Below, piece after piece: positions 26,759 through 36,509 of a stretch of DNA of 64,000 bases. Where the stretch lies: contig NZ_KE386849.1 in assembly GCF_000429125.1 (NCBI RefSeq), positions 119,903 to 183,902 on the forward strand. The letters run 5' to 3'. A model generated the notes under the pieces. That model was given only the letters and a program-made list of their open reading frames with translations, had not been told where the DNA came from and ran no database searches. The DNA is from Aequorivita capsosiphonis DSM 23843. Its GTDB lineage: Bacteria > Bacteroidota > Bacteroidia > Flavobacteriales > Flavobacteriaceae. The translations under genes were made by a program, and so were the position numbers. The number at the start of each line of letters is the position of its first letter. Position 1 is the stretch's first letter.

Positions 26759-29137
26759 TTATCCTCCAAAAATACTTCGCCAAGTTTTCTTTTTAGTATT
26801 GCCGTAAGTATACCCGTATTTGTTGCCGTATCCAAAATTGGTCATAGACACATTGTTTAATACAAAGCCTATATTTTTAAGTTTGCCATTTTTCTTATTG
26901 TCCAACGGATAATTGAGTAAATTCTTTTCTGTGTACCCAGCTCTTAAGGTATAAAGTGTTACATCTGCATATTTATTGATCAATAGTGTATCTGTCACCA
27001 GCATCGCGGGAGCAGTATCTACAACTACATAGTCAAATTTTGAGGCTAGTTCATCGAACATATCTCCTGCACGATCCTGCATCCATAGTTCTGCAGGGTT
27101 TGGTGGAATGGTTCCTGACACCATTAACCAAAGGTTCTTTTGATTGGTGGCTGGCTGTAGATAGTCATCCGACGCACTATCTGGATAGACCAAATATTCC
27201 ACAACGCCTTTATTAGTAAAATCACCATCAATATAACGTTGTAGCTGCGGATTTCGAATATCAGCCCCAACAATCACTACTCTTGCCCCACCATTAGCAA
27301 GGGTAACAGCGAGGTTGGCTGAAACAAATGTTTTACCCTCTCCTTTTACAGTAGATGTTACAAAAATAATTTTCCCTCTATCCTCACTTTTTACTTTATC
27401 CAGTAACAGATATTTTAGATTCGTACTTAAAATTCTAAAGGATTCAGCCAAGACAGAAGTATCGTTTGTTTTTATTAAATCCACTTCTTTCTTACCCAAT
27501 TCAGGGATCTCTCCAACTATGGAAACATCTCCACCATGGCGCTCCACGTAGGCACGACCTCTTATTTTATCATCTAAAAGTTGGCTTAGATATATTGTAA
27601 TTGCTGGGAGTAATAATCCAGCAAAAATGGCACCTAAAATTATTACAGATTTTTGAGGAGATATGGGAATGGATTGACTGTATGCCGAATCCACAATTTT
27701 GGCTTTTGGAGCCGTTACTGCAAGGGTAATCGCATTCTCTTCCCGCTTTTGAAGTAAATACAAATAAAGTGATTCTTTAATTCCCTGTTGACGGCTTATA
27801 CTTCTAAATTCTTTCTCTTTTTCAGGTATCTTATGAATCTTTGAGCCGATATTTCCCTGCTCATTATTGATCTCTCTTAAGCTAACTCCAAGGGATCTTT
27901 TGGCGTTTACCATACTTTCCAACACATTGTTGCGTACCTCTCCAATCTGTTTGTCTAAACCAACAACCAATGGATTTTTTGTGGTGCTACTCTGTAAGAG
28001 ACGATTACGATCTATTATTAATTGATTGTACCTATTTACTTCTGTCCCAAAACTCTCTTTCCCCACTCCTAGGTTTGTCGGCAATAAATCCGTTTCTGAA
28101 CTATTTTTCAAATAATCCATCATGGTATTGACCAAAGCTATTTGGGTCTCAATCTCCATTTGTTGTTTATTGGCAAGATTGGCATTTTGAAGAAAAATCT
28201 GACTTTCTGCCTCAATATCTGTAAGACGATTTTCTTCTTTATAATCTACCTTACCGGTTTCAACACTATCAAGTTCGTTGGTTATTATTTCCAATCTGCC
28301 CTGAATAAAGTTAGCGGTATTGCGAGATATTAAGTTCCGATCGTTCATAGAGTCTGCATTGTATTGCTCTATAAGTTCATTTAGAATTGCCCTCGCCTTT
28401 TCAGGAACGGTAGAGACCATTGTAAGTCTAACCACACTACTTCTATCCGTCATCGATTTAACTTGAATAGCAGCGCGAATGCCTGCCGCAACACCATCCC
28501 GACTCCCAATGGATACACGTACTTCTCCAAAATCATCATCTAGTTCAGCTCTCTTTAAGATTTCAACATTTGGAGTAACCATAATAATACCCCATCCTAA
28601 ATCTATCAAGTCTCCAAAATTATAAACATCACTCTTCTCCTTGACCTTAACTTTTAGACTAAATTGCGTAGTTGATATCGGCTCAATATATAAAGGACCT
28701 GAAGGCCTACTCGTCTCTTCTGGCGGGGATACTACCTTTACTTCGAAGGGTTTGTTATTAAACATTTCAGAATCTAAAATACTACCCTCTCTGAAATACG
28801 AAACGCTAAGATTAAGTTCATCCACCACCTTTTCACTAAGAGTCTTTGAGCTTAAAACAATCTTTTCATTCTCAAAATCGACTACATTCATCATATCTAC
28901 CAAGCCCAAATCCTTAAATGCGCCCAATTCTGAAGCAGAAGTGCTGCCTTGGTTTTTTATTAATATGGTGGCCGTAGCACTATAGGTAGAAGGAGTGTAC
29001 CTAAGATATAAAAGAGCAATCAATAGGGCTATAAAAACAGCGAATAAAAACCAGGGCCACTTTCTTAGATAGACATCAATATGCTCTCGAATGGAAGTTT
29101 CTTGGCCTTGATTTGTATTTTGTGGTAGGTTTTGCAT
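26759..29137 (-). CDS. wzc: Wzc-type polysaccharide co-polymerase/tyrosine kinase
   Basis: A 792-residue inner-membrane protein controlling chain length and export of a polysaccharide. TM1 lies near residues 33-48, a large periplasmic Wzz-like region with coiled coils follows, and TM2 lies near 505-525 after the proline-rich PISPQKS. The C-terminal BY-kinase domain shows Walker A VKGEGKTFVSANLAVTLA near 597 and a Walker B-like YVVVDTAPAMLVTD. The last 25 residues are Tyr-rich (YGYGNKYGYTYGN-like), the site of autophosphorylation. It follows the Wza gene by 4 bases. Together they form the outer part of a Wzy-dependent export system. Confidence 0.92.
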   Translation of the reverse strand: MQNLPQNTNQGQETSIREHIDVYLRKWPWFLFAVFIALLIALLYLRYTPSTYSATATILIKNQGSTSASELGAFKDLGLVDMMNVVDFENEKIVLSSKTLSEKVVDELNLSVSYFREGSILDSEMFNNKPFEVKVVSPPEETSRPSGPLYIEPISTTQFSLKVKVKEKSDVYNFGDLIDLGWGIIMVTPNVEILKRAELDDDFGEVRVSIGSRDGVAAGIRAAIQVKSMTDRSSVVRLTMVSTVPEKARAILNELIEQYNADSMNDRNLISRNTANFIQGRLEIITNELDSVETGKVDYKEENRLTDIEAESQIFLQNANLANKQQMEIETQIALVNTMMDYLKNSSETDLLPTNLGVGKESFGTEVNRYNQLIIDRNRLLQSSTTKNPLVVGLDKQIGEVRNNVLESMVNAKRSLGVSLREINNEQGNIGSKIHKIPEKEKEFRSISRQQGIKESLYLYLLQKREENAITLAVTAPKAKIVDSAYSQSIPISPQKSVIILGAIFAGLLLPAITIYLSQLLDDKIRGRAYVERHGGDVSIVGEIPELGKKEVDLIKTNDTSVLAESFRILSTNLKYLLLDKVKSEDRGKIIFVTSTVKGEGKTFVSANLAVTLANGGARVVIVGADIRNPQLQRYIDGDFTNKGVVEYLVYPDSASDDYLQPATNQKNLWLMVSGTIPPNPAELWMQDRAGDMFDELASKFDYVVVDTAPAMLVTDTLLINKYADVTLYTLRAGYTEKNLLNYPLDNKKNGKLKNIGFVLNNVSMTNFGYGNKYGYTYGNTKKKTWRSIFGG

Positions 29138-29141
29138 TATT

Positions 29142-29903
29142 TTATTTAATAAAAACTACAATTAAACTAACTAACAACGATACTATACTAAGGATTGTTC
29201 TAGTACCTGTTCCAAAAGGACCAGGAGATTGTATTGCGGCGTTATTGGGCTCAACGTATATTAAGTCATTTTGTTGCAGGTAAAAATAATCGCTTTCCAT
29301 TATCTTAGCATCACGCAGATCCAAATAAGCAAAGTCTTTTTTACCATTATTCTCTCGAAGTACTAACACATTGTCTCGTCTTCCGTACATACTTAAATCC
29401 CCAGCTCGACTGATCGCTTCGGTTAAAGTAAGCCGTTCCCCTTGCACCCCAAAAGTACCAGGCCTATTGACGGCTCCAAGAATACTCACTTGGAAGTTTA
29501 GAATATTAATGGTAACAATGGGGTCTAAAATATATTCAGAAATTTTTTCGGTTAACTGGTTGCCTAACTCCGCTCTTGTTAGACCTGCTGCTTTTATTTT
29601 TCCTAATACTGGGAAATTAATATAACCGTCCGCGCCTGTTAAATAACCTTGGTTTTGGGCTAAAACGCCACCTTGGGACTCCAAAACTAAGTTAAATGGC
29701 TTTACCGCTGCGGGATCATAGGCTGATACCGTAATATTCAAAATGTCATTAGGTTTTATCTTAAAATTACTCTGCACACTGTCAAGTTGTGAAAGTACTT
29801 CAGGAAGATTCTGAAAATAAATTATTTCTTTTTTAGATACACAGGATCCTAAAAGCAGTAGCAAAAATGCCGTAAAAAGTATCTTAATCGCGGTTCGTAT
29901 CAT
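29142..29903 (-). CDS. wza: Wza-type polysaccharide export lipoprotein
   Basis: A 253-residue outer-membrane lipoprotein with a signal ending at Cys21 (LLLLLGSCVSKK). The poly-export domain (KIKPNDILNITVSAYDP) and a SLBB domain (VSILGAVNRPGTFGVQGERL) follow, and a C-terminal hydrophobic helix of about 20 residues ends the protein. E. coli Wza is larger (379 residues) and ends in an amphipathic helix; the short form is usual in Bacteroidota. A -7 box lies 17 bases before the start. It works with the Wzc protein encoded immediately downstream. Confidence 0.9.
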   Translation of the reverse strand: MIRTAIKILFTAFLLLLLGSCVSKKEIIYFQNLPEVLSQLDSVQSNFKIKPNDILNITVSAYDPAAVKPFNLVLESQGGVLAQNQGYLTGADGYINFPVLGKIKAAGLTRAELGNQLTEKISEYILDPIVTINILNFQVSILGAVNRPGTFGVQGERLTLTEAISRAGDLSMYGRRDNVLVLRENNGKKDFAYLDLRDAKIMESDYFYLQQNDLIYVEPNNAAIQSPGPFGTGTRTILSIVSLLVSLIVVFIK

Positions 29904-29919
29904 CTAAAATAATTTGATG

Positions 29920-29927
29920 CAAATATA
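29920..29927 (-). promoter_or_regulatory. -7 promoter box for wza-wzc
   Basis: Minus-strand TATATTTG, 17 bases upstream of the wza ATG. I find no convincing -33 TTG. It suggests wza-wzc can be expressed apart from the PglF-like gene upstream. Confidence 0.45.
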
Positions 29928-30077
29928 AACTTTTATCCATAGTGTTAAAATAGTAATGATAAAAATACTACTATGTTGTGTGTTTTTCAGTTTTCAGTTC
30001 AGAAAGGTGAGTCTTGAGTTATGATTTATGAGGTTTGGTGATATTTATATAAAATATATTTAGAGGCCATTTAACCT

Positions 30078-32030
30078 TTAATCCAGCGCATTGAACTCAG
30101 AATTTTGGCTGACAAATTCAGGTACTAATTGTTTTAGTCTTAAAATGATGTCCGTTTTTTTACCATTGCAATCTGCCATAGCTTCCAATTCATCAATTGC
30201 TGTATTGATAATTATATAATCATGAGCCACTGTGCTACAGACCATAATTTTTGGATGGTACGTAGGGAGTGTAGTTTCGCCATCATTCAAAAGTTCCTCA
30301 TAAAGTTTTTCGCCTTGTCTAAGCCCTACTATTTCAATAGGAACATCAATATAAGGTTTTAAACCGCTCAATTTTATCATTCTTTCAGCAAGATCTAGAA
30401 TTTTAACGGGTTTTCCCATATCAAAAACGAAGATTTCCCCCCCCTTGCCCATCGTTCCAGCTTGAAGGACCAACTGACAAGCCTCCTCGATAGTCATAAA
30501 GTAGCGGATAATATCCTTATGGGTTACCGTTACAGGACCTCCGTTTTTTATTTGTTGTCTAAAAAATGGAATTACAGAACCATTGCTCCCCAATACATTT
30601 CCAAAACGTGTTGTTATAAACCTTGTTTTTACATCAGTCGATCGCTGCATAGCTTGTACTAGCATTTCAGCCGCACGTTTAGAGGCACCCATGACGTTGC
30701 TGGGATTCACTGCTTTATCTGTAGAAACCATCACAAATCGTTCACAATCATATTTTACAGCTAACTCTGCTAAATTTCGTGTGCCAAGAATATTAGTTCT
30801 AATAGCTTCTCTTGGGTGGCGCTCCATCATAGGCACATGTTTATAGGCAGCCGCGTGATACACCACATCAAATTTAAATTTGCTAAAAATCCCTTCCATG
30901 CGACCTTTTTTTGTAACATCAGCCAAGTAGATGCGATAGTTGAGCTTAGGAAATTGTTTTTTCAAATACACCTCGATTGTATGTAGCGGGCTTTCGCCAT
31001 TGTCTAAAACAACAAGTAACTTTGGATTGAAGGCGGCAATTTGACGAACAAGCTCACTGCCAATACTCCCAGCACCTCCAGTAATAAGTATCTTTTTATC
31101 CTGTAGATCCTTGGATATGTTTTCCGTATCTATTTCAATCACACTACGATCAAGAAGATCCTCAATTTTAAGAGGAACAATTTTTAATGGTTTATCATCA
31201 AAATCATTCCATTGTTCTGGCAGGGAAAGATTATAAACTTCAAGGTCTAATGAAAAACAAGCTTCGGCAATCCAAGAGCGCTCTGCAACTGAAAGCTGAT
31301 CACTGACAAGTAAGATACCTTCAGCATTAAATTTTTCCTTAATTTTTTGAAGATTTTTCTCTAGATTTTTATCCGTAAAGCATACAGGAAGATTCATGAT
31401 CTTAAAACTCCTACGCCGCTCCTTTGTTGTCAAAAATGCCACTGGCCTATAGCCTGAAAGGGAGTCGGAAAGAATCGCTTGCGCGAGAGATATTGTTTTA
31501 TCATCCGTTCCCAAAACTATAACTCTTTTCTTTAAGTTTCCAGAGGCGGCTGCACGAAGAAACCTATAGGTCTCTTTTATAAAAATACGAAATCCCAGCA
31601 AAAGAGTTAAGGAAATAAATGAGTAAAGAAGTAAGGTGGTGGAAAGGAATAATTTAACATCGTTATAATAGTAAAATATCATGTTTCCTACCGAAGTAAT
31701 AACTAAAAAGGTAATCGTGGCTTTGGCAAAACGATAAACGTCTGAAAAGGTACTATGTCTAATTATACCAGAATAGGTACGAAACAATATAAAACACACA
31801 AAATGAATCGAAATAAGAATTATAGCCTTTTGATAAATTGATAGATACTGGTTGAAGAAAACCGGCGTTTCATTCAAAATAAACCAAGTTATCAGGAATG
31901 ACAACGCAGAGATTATCACATCGTTAAGCGCCACAATCCATCTAGGCAAATAGCTCTGTCCCAGAATATTTTTTCTGAAATTACTATACAGTCTAGCAAT
32001 AACTAAAGTAGATTTATTTGGTCTACCCAT
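30078..32030 (-). CDS. Nucleotide-sugar 4,6-dehydratase (PglF/WbpM-like)
   Basis: A 650-residue membrane-anchored dehydratase, probably converting UDP-GlcNAc to the 4-keto-6-deoxy sugar. Four N-terminal TM helices occupy about residues 30-150, followed by a Rossmann-type domain (VIVLGTDDKT) and then the catalytic SDR domain beginning ITGGAGSIGSELVRQI near residue 312. The active site shows STDKAVNPSNVMGASKR; Met in place of the usual SDR Tyr (M-x3-K) is characteristic of PglF/WbpM. The gene is followed after 174 bases by wza. With the aminotransferase and acetyltransferase upstream it would make a diacetamido-trideoxyhexose such as bacillosamine. Confidence 0.88.
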   Translation of the reverse strand: MGRPNKSTLVIARLYSNFRKNILGQSYLPRWIVALNDVIISALSFLITWFILNETPVFFNQYLSIYQKAIILISIHFVCFILFRTYSGIIRHSTFSDVYRFAKATITFLVITSVGNMIFYYYNDVKLFLSTTLLLYSFISLTLLLGFRIFIKETYRFLRAAASGNLKKRVIVLGTDDKTISLAQAILSDSLSGYRPVAFLTTKERRRSFKIMNLPVCFTDKNLEKNLQKIKEKFNAEGILLVSDQLSVAERSWIAEACFSLDLEVYNLSLPEQWNDFDDKPLKIVPLKIEDLLDRSVIEIDTENISKDLQDKKILITGGAGSIGSELVRQIAAFNPKLLVVLDNGESPLHTIEVYLKKQFPKLNYRIYLADVTKKGRMEGIFSKFKFDVVYHAAAYKHVPMMERHPREAIRTNILGTRNLAELAVKYDCERFVMVSTDKAVNPSNVMGASKRAAEMLVQAMQRSTDVKTRFITTRFGNVLGSNGSVIPFFRQQIKNGGPVTVTHKDIIRYFMTIEEACQLVLQAGTMGKGGEIFVFDMGKPVKILDLAERMIKLSGLKPYIDVPIEIVGLRQGEKLYEELLNDGETTLPTYHPKIMVCSTVAHDYIIINTAIDELEAMADCNGKKTDIILRLKQLVPEFVSQNSEFNALD

Positions 32031-33177
32031 TTCGTCTTTCTTTTAAGTACATTGTTACAGCAACTAAAATTCGGTGACGTTCTTCATCGTCCAGATTACT
32101 TCCCGAAGGTAAACACAATCCTGTTTCAAAAAGTTTTTCACTAACCCCATTTCCGTAAAATGGAGTTTCATTAAATATTGGTTGCAAATGCATGGGTTTC
32201 CACAAGGGTCGTGATTCAATGTTTTCTTTTAACAATGCACTTCGCAGACCATCAGGATTAAAACCAGGCTTTGTAGAAGCAAAGGTTATACAGCTTAACC
32301 AATGATTACTATAAAGTTCGTCAGTTGGTTCTACAAAAACATTAATTTCTTCAATATCACTAAAAAGCTTTTGATAAAAAAGATTCATTTTTCGGCGTAA
32401 AGCCACATGGGAATCCAGCACTTCCATCTGTCCGCAGCCTATACCCGCACTTATATTGCTTAGCCTATAGTTGTACCCTATTTCAGAATGTTGATAATAT
32501 GGTGCTTGATCTCGTGCTTGGGTGGCAAGAAAAATAGATTTATTCTTTTGATCTAAATTTTTAGATACTAAAGCCCCACCGCCAGAGGTAGTTATTATTT
32601 TGTTTCCATTAAAGGATAAAACTGAAATATCACCGAAGGTTCCGCATTTTTTTCCTTTGTAACTCGATCCCAATGCCTCCGCGCTATCTTCTATAATGGG
32701 AATATCGTATTTTTCAGAAATCGTCCTCAATTCTTCTACTTTATACGGCATGCCGTACAGATGCACAGCAACTATAGCTTTTGGTTTTTTTCCCTTTGCC
32801 TGTCTATCTAAAATTGCTGTTTCCAAAAGATCCGGACACATATTCCATGTTTCTCGCTCACTATCTATAAATACAGGGGTTGCACCTTGATAAACTATCG
32901 GATTTGCCGAAGCCGAGAAGGTCATGCTCTGGCATAGCACTTCATCATCTTTGCCAACGTCCAACAAGATTAGAGCTAAGTGAATGGCCGCGGTACCTGA
33001 ACTAAGAGCGGATACATGGTTTCCAACTCCCAAATAGTCCTCCAGTGAAATTTCAAATTGAGTCACATTGGGTCCCAAAGGAGCAATCCAATTGGCGTAG
33101 AATGCCTTGTTTATATAGTTTATCTCATTGCCTCCCATATGTGGAGATGAGAGATATATTTTCTTTTTCATTAGCAC
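32023..33177 (-). CDS. DegT/DnrJ-type aminotransferase (PglE-like)
   Basis: A 384-residue PLP-dependent sugar aminotransferase. The PLP lysine lies in SFNGNKIITTSGGGALVS, HLYGMP and EDSAEALGS are further cofactor contacts, and the N-terminal segment is SPHMGGNEINYINKAF. PglE-type enzymes put the 4-amino group on UDP-4-keto-6-deoxy-GlcNAc, which is the product of the dehydratase encoded next. The genes overlap by 8 bases. A minus-strand TATCTTTG at 33306-33313 could start a transcript here. Met3 is an alternative start. Confidence 0.88.
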   Translation of the reverse strand: MLMKKKIYLSSPHMGGNEINYINKAFYANWIAPLGPNVTQFEISLEDYLGVGNHVSALSSGTAAIHLALILLDVGKDDEVLCQSMTFSASANPIVYQGATPVFIDSERETWNMCPDLLETAILDRQAKGKKPKAIVAVHLYGMPYKVEELRTISEKYDIPIIEDSAEALGSSYKGKKCGTFGDISVLSFNGNKIITTSGGGALVSKNLDQKNKSIFLATQARDQAPYYQHSEIGYNYRLSNISAGIGCGQMEVLDSHVALRRKMNLFYQKLFSDIEEINVFVEPTDELYSNHWLSCITFASTKPGFNPDGLRSALLKENIESRPLWKPMHLQPIFNETPFYGNGVSEKLFETGLCLPSGSNLDDEERHRILVAVTMYLKERRNG

Positions 33178-33305
33178 TTAGATAATTGAAAAATCTTTAA
33201 ATTCCTATCTTGCAAATAATGGCAGAACCGACCAAATGCTTTTAGACTATCTTTCATTCAGGTTAATCAATCAGATTTTCAAAAAAATCCAATTCAGGGA
33301 GGGAT

Positions 33306-33313
33306 CAAAGATA
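33306..33313 (-). promoter_or_regulatory. Possible -7 promoter box before the aminotransferase
   Basis: Minus-strand TATCTTTG, about 130 bases before the aminotransferase start, in a 240-base gap. There is no clear -33 element. Confidence 0.35.
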
Positions 33314-33417
33314 TGAAATTTATATAAATTTCTACATCTATTGATTACTAGTCATAAACTTTGCTTTTTCTTACTTCTAGGATTCAGAAATCTTTAGAGA
33401 AACAAAATTATAATAAT

Positions 33418-33981
33418 CTAAAGAAATACTTTGATGGTTTTTTTGGCACACATTCTTAATATGTGAATATCGTAACCTATGGATCTACGGTGATAATAAT
33501 CAAGATTCATTGCCACTTTATCTGGAAAAATAACCTTGTTGTTATAATCCATTGGGCTTAGCTGTTGGGCTAAAAGCGTTTCCTCATTATGATATTTTAT
33601 TGCCGCCATACTACAAAGACCTGGTTTTAGCTGCAATAGCTTTCGAGCTTCTCCTTGCAAGCTGTTGTAATAGCCGGGAATATCAGGTCTTGGCCCTACA
33701 AAACTCATCTGTCCAAAAAGAATATTAATCAATTGAGGCAATTCATCGAGTTTGGAGTTTCGTAAAAATCTTCCATAAGTTGAAATTCTTCGGGTTTTTG
33801 CATGCACGGTGCGTATTTTGAAAATATTAAATGGTTTTCCGTATTGTCCTATTCGCTTCTGAAAAAAAAGAGGGTAGCTGCCAGAGTCAAGAACAGTGAT
33901 TAGAATAAAAAGAAGTATAAGCCATCCAAAGACTAACAATCCAATAATAGAAAATGTTAAATCGAAAAGTCTTTTAAACAT
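33418..33981 (-). CDS. Monotopic phosphoglycosyltransferase, second copy
   Basis: A sugar-1-phosphate transferase of the bacterial sugar transferase (PglC/WcaJ C-terminal) family. One hydrophobic re-entrant helix (residues about 8-30 of the chosen start) is followed by FFQKRIGQYGKPFNIFKIRT and the catalytic Asp-Glu pair in SKLDELPQL, then SFVGPRPDIPGYY. I choose the start at 33981 (MFKRLFDL), which overlaps the acetyltransferase stop by 8 bases, over an upstream frame whose extra 15 residues look non-coding. A second enzyme of this family lies at 34587-35189. One of them may initiate a different glycan or have other specificity. Confidence 0.82.
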   Translation of the reverse strand: MFKRLFDLTFSIIGLLVFGWLILLFILITVLDSGSYPLFFQKRIGQYGKPFNIFKIRTVHAKTRRISTYGRFLRNSKLDELPQLINILFGQMSFVGPRPDIPGYYNSLQGEARKLLQLKPGLCSMAAIKYHNEETLLAQQLSPMDYNNKVIFPDKVAMNLDYYHRRSIGYDIHILRMCAKKTIKVFL

Positions 33982-34585
33982 CATTGGACGTAGCGTATTT
34001 AATAAGCCTTGCCGGATTACCAACAACTACTGCAAAATCAGGAACATCTTTAGTCACTACCGCTCCCGCACCAATCATTGCCCATTTTCCAATTTTGATA
34101 CCTTGTAAAACACACGCTCCTATACCAATGTGGGCTCCTTCACACACCGAAACCTCTCCGGCTAAACTTGAATTAGGTGAAATATGAACAAAATTTCTTA
34201 AGACACAATCATGTTCAATTACAGCTGAACTATTTATAATACAATGCTCCCCTATCTTCACACCAGCATTTATTACCGTCTTAGCCATTACAACAGTTCC
34301 AACACCTATAGTAGATCTGTTAGAAATACTAGATGATTTATGCATTAAAGCACCATAAACAACATTTAACTTGGAACTTAGGGTCTTGCGTATTTCATTA
34401 TTTCCAATTGAAACAATCCACTTTTCATCAGTGTGATTGACATCATTCGCAAACTTGATCACTGGTATTTCAAATAGGTTATCGACCCTAGGATTATCAT
34501 CATAAATACAACGTATTGGTTCGTTTACTGATTCAGCAATATCAATGACAGATTTGCAATGTCCGCTTGCACCATATAAAATCAT
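33974..34585 (-). CDS. PglD/NeuD-type sugar acetyltransferase
   Basis: A 203-residue left-handed beta-helix acetyltransferase. The N-terminal sugar-nucleotide domain starts ILYGASGHCKSVIDI. From about residue 95 hexapeptide repeats follow (GVGTVV, GVKIGE, IGIGAC), with the catalytic-type His in IEHDCVL. PglD acetylates the 4-amino group of the UDP-amino sugar made by PglF and PglE, and the neighbouring genes supply both. It starts 1 base after the stop of the upstream phosphoglycosyltransferase. Confidence 0.85.
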   Translation of the reverse strand: MILYGASGHCKSVIDIAESVNEPIRCIYDDNPRVDNLFEIPVIKFANDVNHTDEKWIVSIGNNEIRKTLSSKLNVVYGALMHKSSSISNRSTIGVGTVVMAKTVINAGVKIGEHCIINSSAVIEHDCVLRNFVHISPNSSLAGEVSVCEGAHIGIGACVLQGIKIGKWAMIGAGAVVTKDVPDFAVVVGNPARLIKYATSNDV

Positions 34586-34586
34586 A

Positions 34587-35189
34587 TTAGTTTCCTTTAA
34601 ATATTTCGGCCGTAGCCTGACCGTCTTGATTTACACCCTCTTTTTTCAATACTTTTACTACAGTCATAATGAGTATCCTTATGTCCTGCATAAAGCTCTG
34701 ATTGTTAACATACCAAACATCGTATTTAAACTTTTGTTCCCAAGACACTGTGTTTCTTCCATTCACCTGGGCCCACCCAGTAATTCCAGGCTTTACTTTA
34801 TGTCTTTGACTTTGAAGTTGGTTGTAAAGTGGCAAATACTGGGGCAGTAAGGGCCGGGGACCTACAAAACTCATATCACCTATTAAAACATTTAACAATT
34901 GTGGCAACTCATCCAGAGAAGAAGAACGTACAAAGCGACCAACCGTGGTGAGTCTATCGGCATCAGGCAACAATTGACCATGGACGTCTCTCTTGTCGTT
35001 CATTGTCTTAAACTTTATTATTTTAAAAATTCTTTCATTTTTACCTGGTCTTTTTTGAAAGAAAAAAGGTTTGCCATCGTTGACAATTGCTAAGGACAAG
35101 GTGACCAAGATAAAAATTGGCGACAAGATCAAAAGGCCTGTAAGTGCGGCAAAAAAATCAAGTATAGGTTTAAACACTTTTCTGTACAT
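34587..35189 (-). CDS. Initiating phosphoglycosyltransferase (PglC-like)
   Basis: A 200-residue monotopic phosphoglycosyltransferase that transfers a sugar phosphate to undecaprenyl phosphate. The hydrophobic N-terminal helix covers residues about 8-34, then FFFQKRPGKNERIFKIIKFKTM, the catalytic SSLDELPQLLN pair, SFVGPRPLLPQYLPLY and the family C-terminus GITGWAQVNGRN. Size and motifs match PglC without the WcaJ membrane extension. With PglD, PglE and PglF orthologues beside it, the first sugar is probably di-N-acetylbacillosamine or a close relative. Confidence 0.9.
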   Translation of the reverse strand: MYRKVFKPILDFFAALTGLLILSPIFILVTLSLAIVNDGKPFFFQKRPGKNERIFKIIKFKTMNDKRDVHGQLLPDADRLTTVGRFVRSSSLDELPQLLNVLIGDMSFVGPRPLLPQYLPLYNQLQSQRHKVKPGITGWAQVNGRNTVSWEQKFKYDVWYVNNQSFMQDIRILIMTVVKVLKKEGVNQDGQATAEIFKGN

Positions 35190-35417
35190 TCCTAACTATT
35201 CTATTATTTCTATCTAAAACCAAACTGCAAAGCATTTATTCCTCCTTGCGTCACACCATCAAAACCCTACTACTTCCTAATATTTCGATTCTATGATCTA
35301 TTTTTATGATTAAAAGAATAAAAAAACAATTTATAGAATTGAATCTCAGGTCTTAGCTTTTAGAGGTCAGCATTTTTTCAATCGAAAATTATTCATAATC
35401 TTCAAATTTACCATAAG

Positions 35418-36509
35418 TTACACTACAACTATTATATAGTTCATCAAAAAAGTAAAAGAGTAATAAAGAATCAATAATAGCCCAATTTTTTTATGTTGTC
35501 TTGTCAGAATAAACTGCTTTAATAAAGGATAAAGAATAACCAAGCTAATCATAAACCAAGACAGGTAAGCAAATCTATTTGAAAACTGAGCCCGAATTAC
35601 CAAAATCCAAAATGCATTGGAAAGGATATAGGTATTAAACAACCAAAAATATATTTTGTCATTATAATTTCTTTTAAATATATAAAACCACCCAGCAAAT
35701 ACGGCGGTAGCACTATATAGTAAAAAATCCCATCTAAAGCCAGTGCTCGCAAATTTAACATTATAAATATTTTCTTCAGTCAGATAAGCCGTCCTATCAT
35801 CAAAACCCAAAGTCCCAAAAAATGACACAAAACTACCTCCAGCGACTAATGAAAGCGGAATGCATAAAATCCATATATTTATTAAAAATTTGGGGTTATT
35901 ATAAAAATTTGCTAGTAAAAAGGCCGCGGCAGGCAGCATCATAGTTCTATGCACACTGATGGCCAATAAAATAATCAGTATCTGCCAAACTTTTTTCTCA
36001 CGAGACATTCCCAACAGAAATATAGAACCGGCGATACCATTTCGAATTCCATTTGTTCCAAAAGACCAAAATGCATAAGATGAAATTAAAAATAGGAAGC
36101 CGTAAAACCAATAATCCTTAAACCATTTTTTACATACAAAAACCAAGGGTATTATATATAAAGCCTCACATATTAAAAAATAAACACGAGCACTCATAAT
36201 CCGTGAACTAATCAAAGTAAAGAACTGGAAGAGGATATCATTGCTAGTCGTTATTTGAGCCCCATGAGCATAACGTTCGAACCTAGTATTGTAAGTCAAC
36301 ATATCAATGAAAATTCCACTTATTGGTCTTGTCCCCATATATAAGAGTAGGAATATTAAGTACATCGACCCCATAACCTTCATATACCGAAAATTCTGAT
36401 CACTGTCTATAGGTTGACTTTGTGAATGGATGAATGTGAATAAAACCAACAGTAATAATAGAATATAATGTAGTTGCACATAATATTCTAATGAAACCCA
36501 ATCAAACAT
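35418..36509 (-). CDS. EpsG-family polysaccharide polymerase (Wzy-like)
   Basis: A 363-residue hydrophobic protein with about nine or ten TM helices and few charged loops. Near the N-terminus is FIHSQSQPIDSDQNFRYMK, and the periplasmic loop contains MGTRPISGIFIDMLTYNTRF, a region matching the EpsG family (RPxxxGxDxxxYxxxF). Such proteins join repeat units on the periplasmic side. A 228-base gap separates it from the PglC-like gene. It is the only candidate polymerase in the window. A flippase that would supply its substrate is not seen. Confidence 0.75.
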   Translation of the reverse strand: MFDWVSLEYYVQLHYILLLLLVLFTFIHSQSQPIDSDQNFRYMKVMGSMYLIFLLLYMGTRPISGIFIDMLTYNTRFERYAHGAQITTSNDILFQFFTLISSRIMSARVYFLICEALYIIPLVFVCKKWFKDYWFYGFLFLISSYAFWSFGTNGIRNGIAGSIFLLGMSREKKVWQILIILLAISVHRTMMLPAAAFLLANFYNNPKFLINIWILCIPLSLVAGGSFVSFFGTLGFDDRTAYLTEENIYNVKFASTGFRWDFLLYSATAVFAGWFYIFKRNYNDKIYFWLFNTYILSNAFWILVIRAQFSNRFAYLSWFMISLVILYPLLKQFILTRQHKKIGLLLILYYSFTFLMNYIIVVV

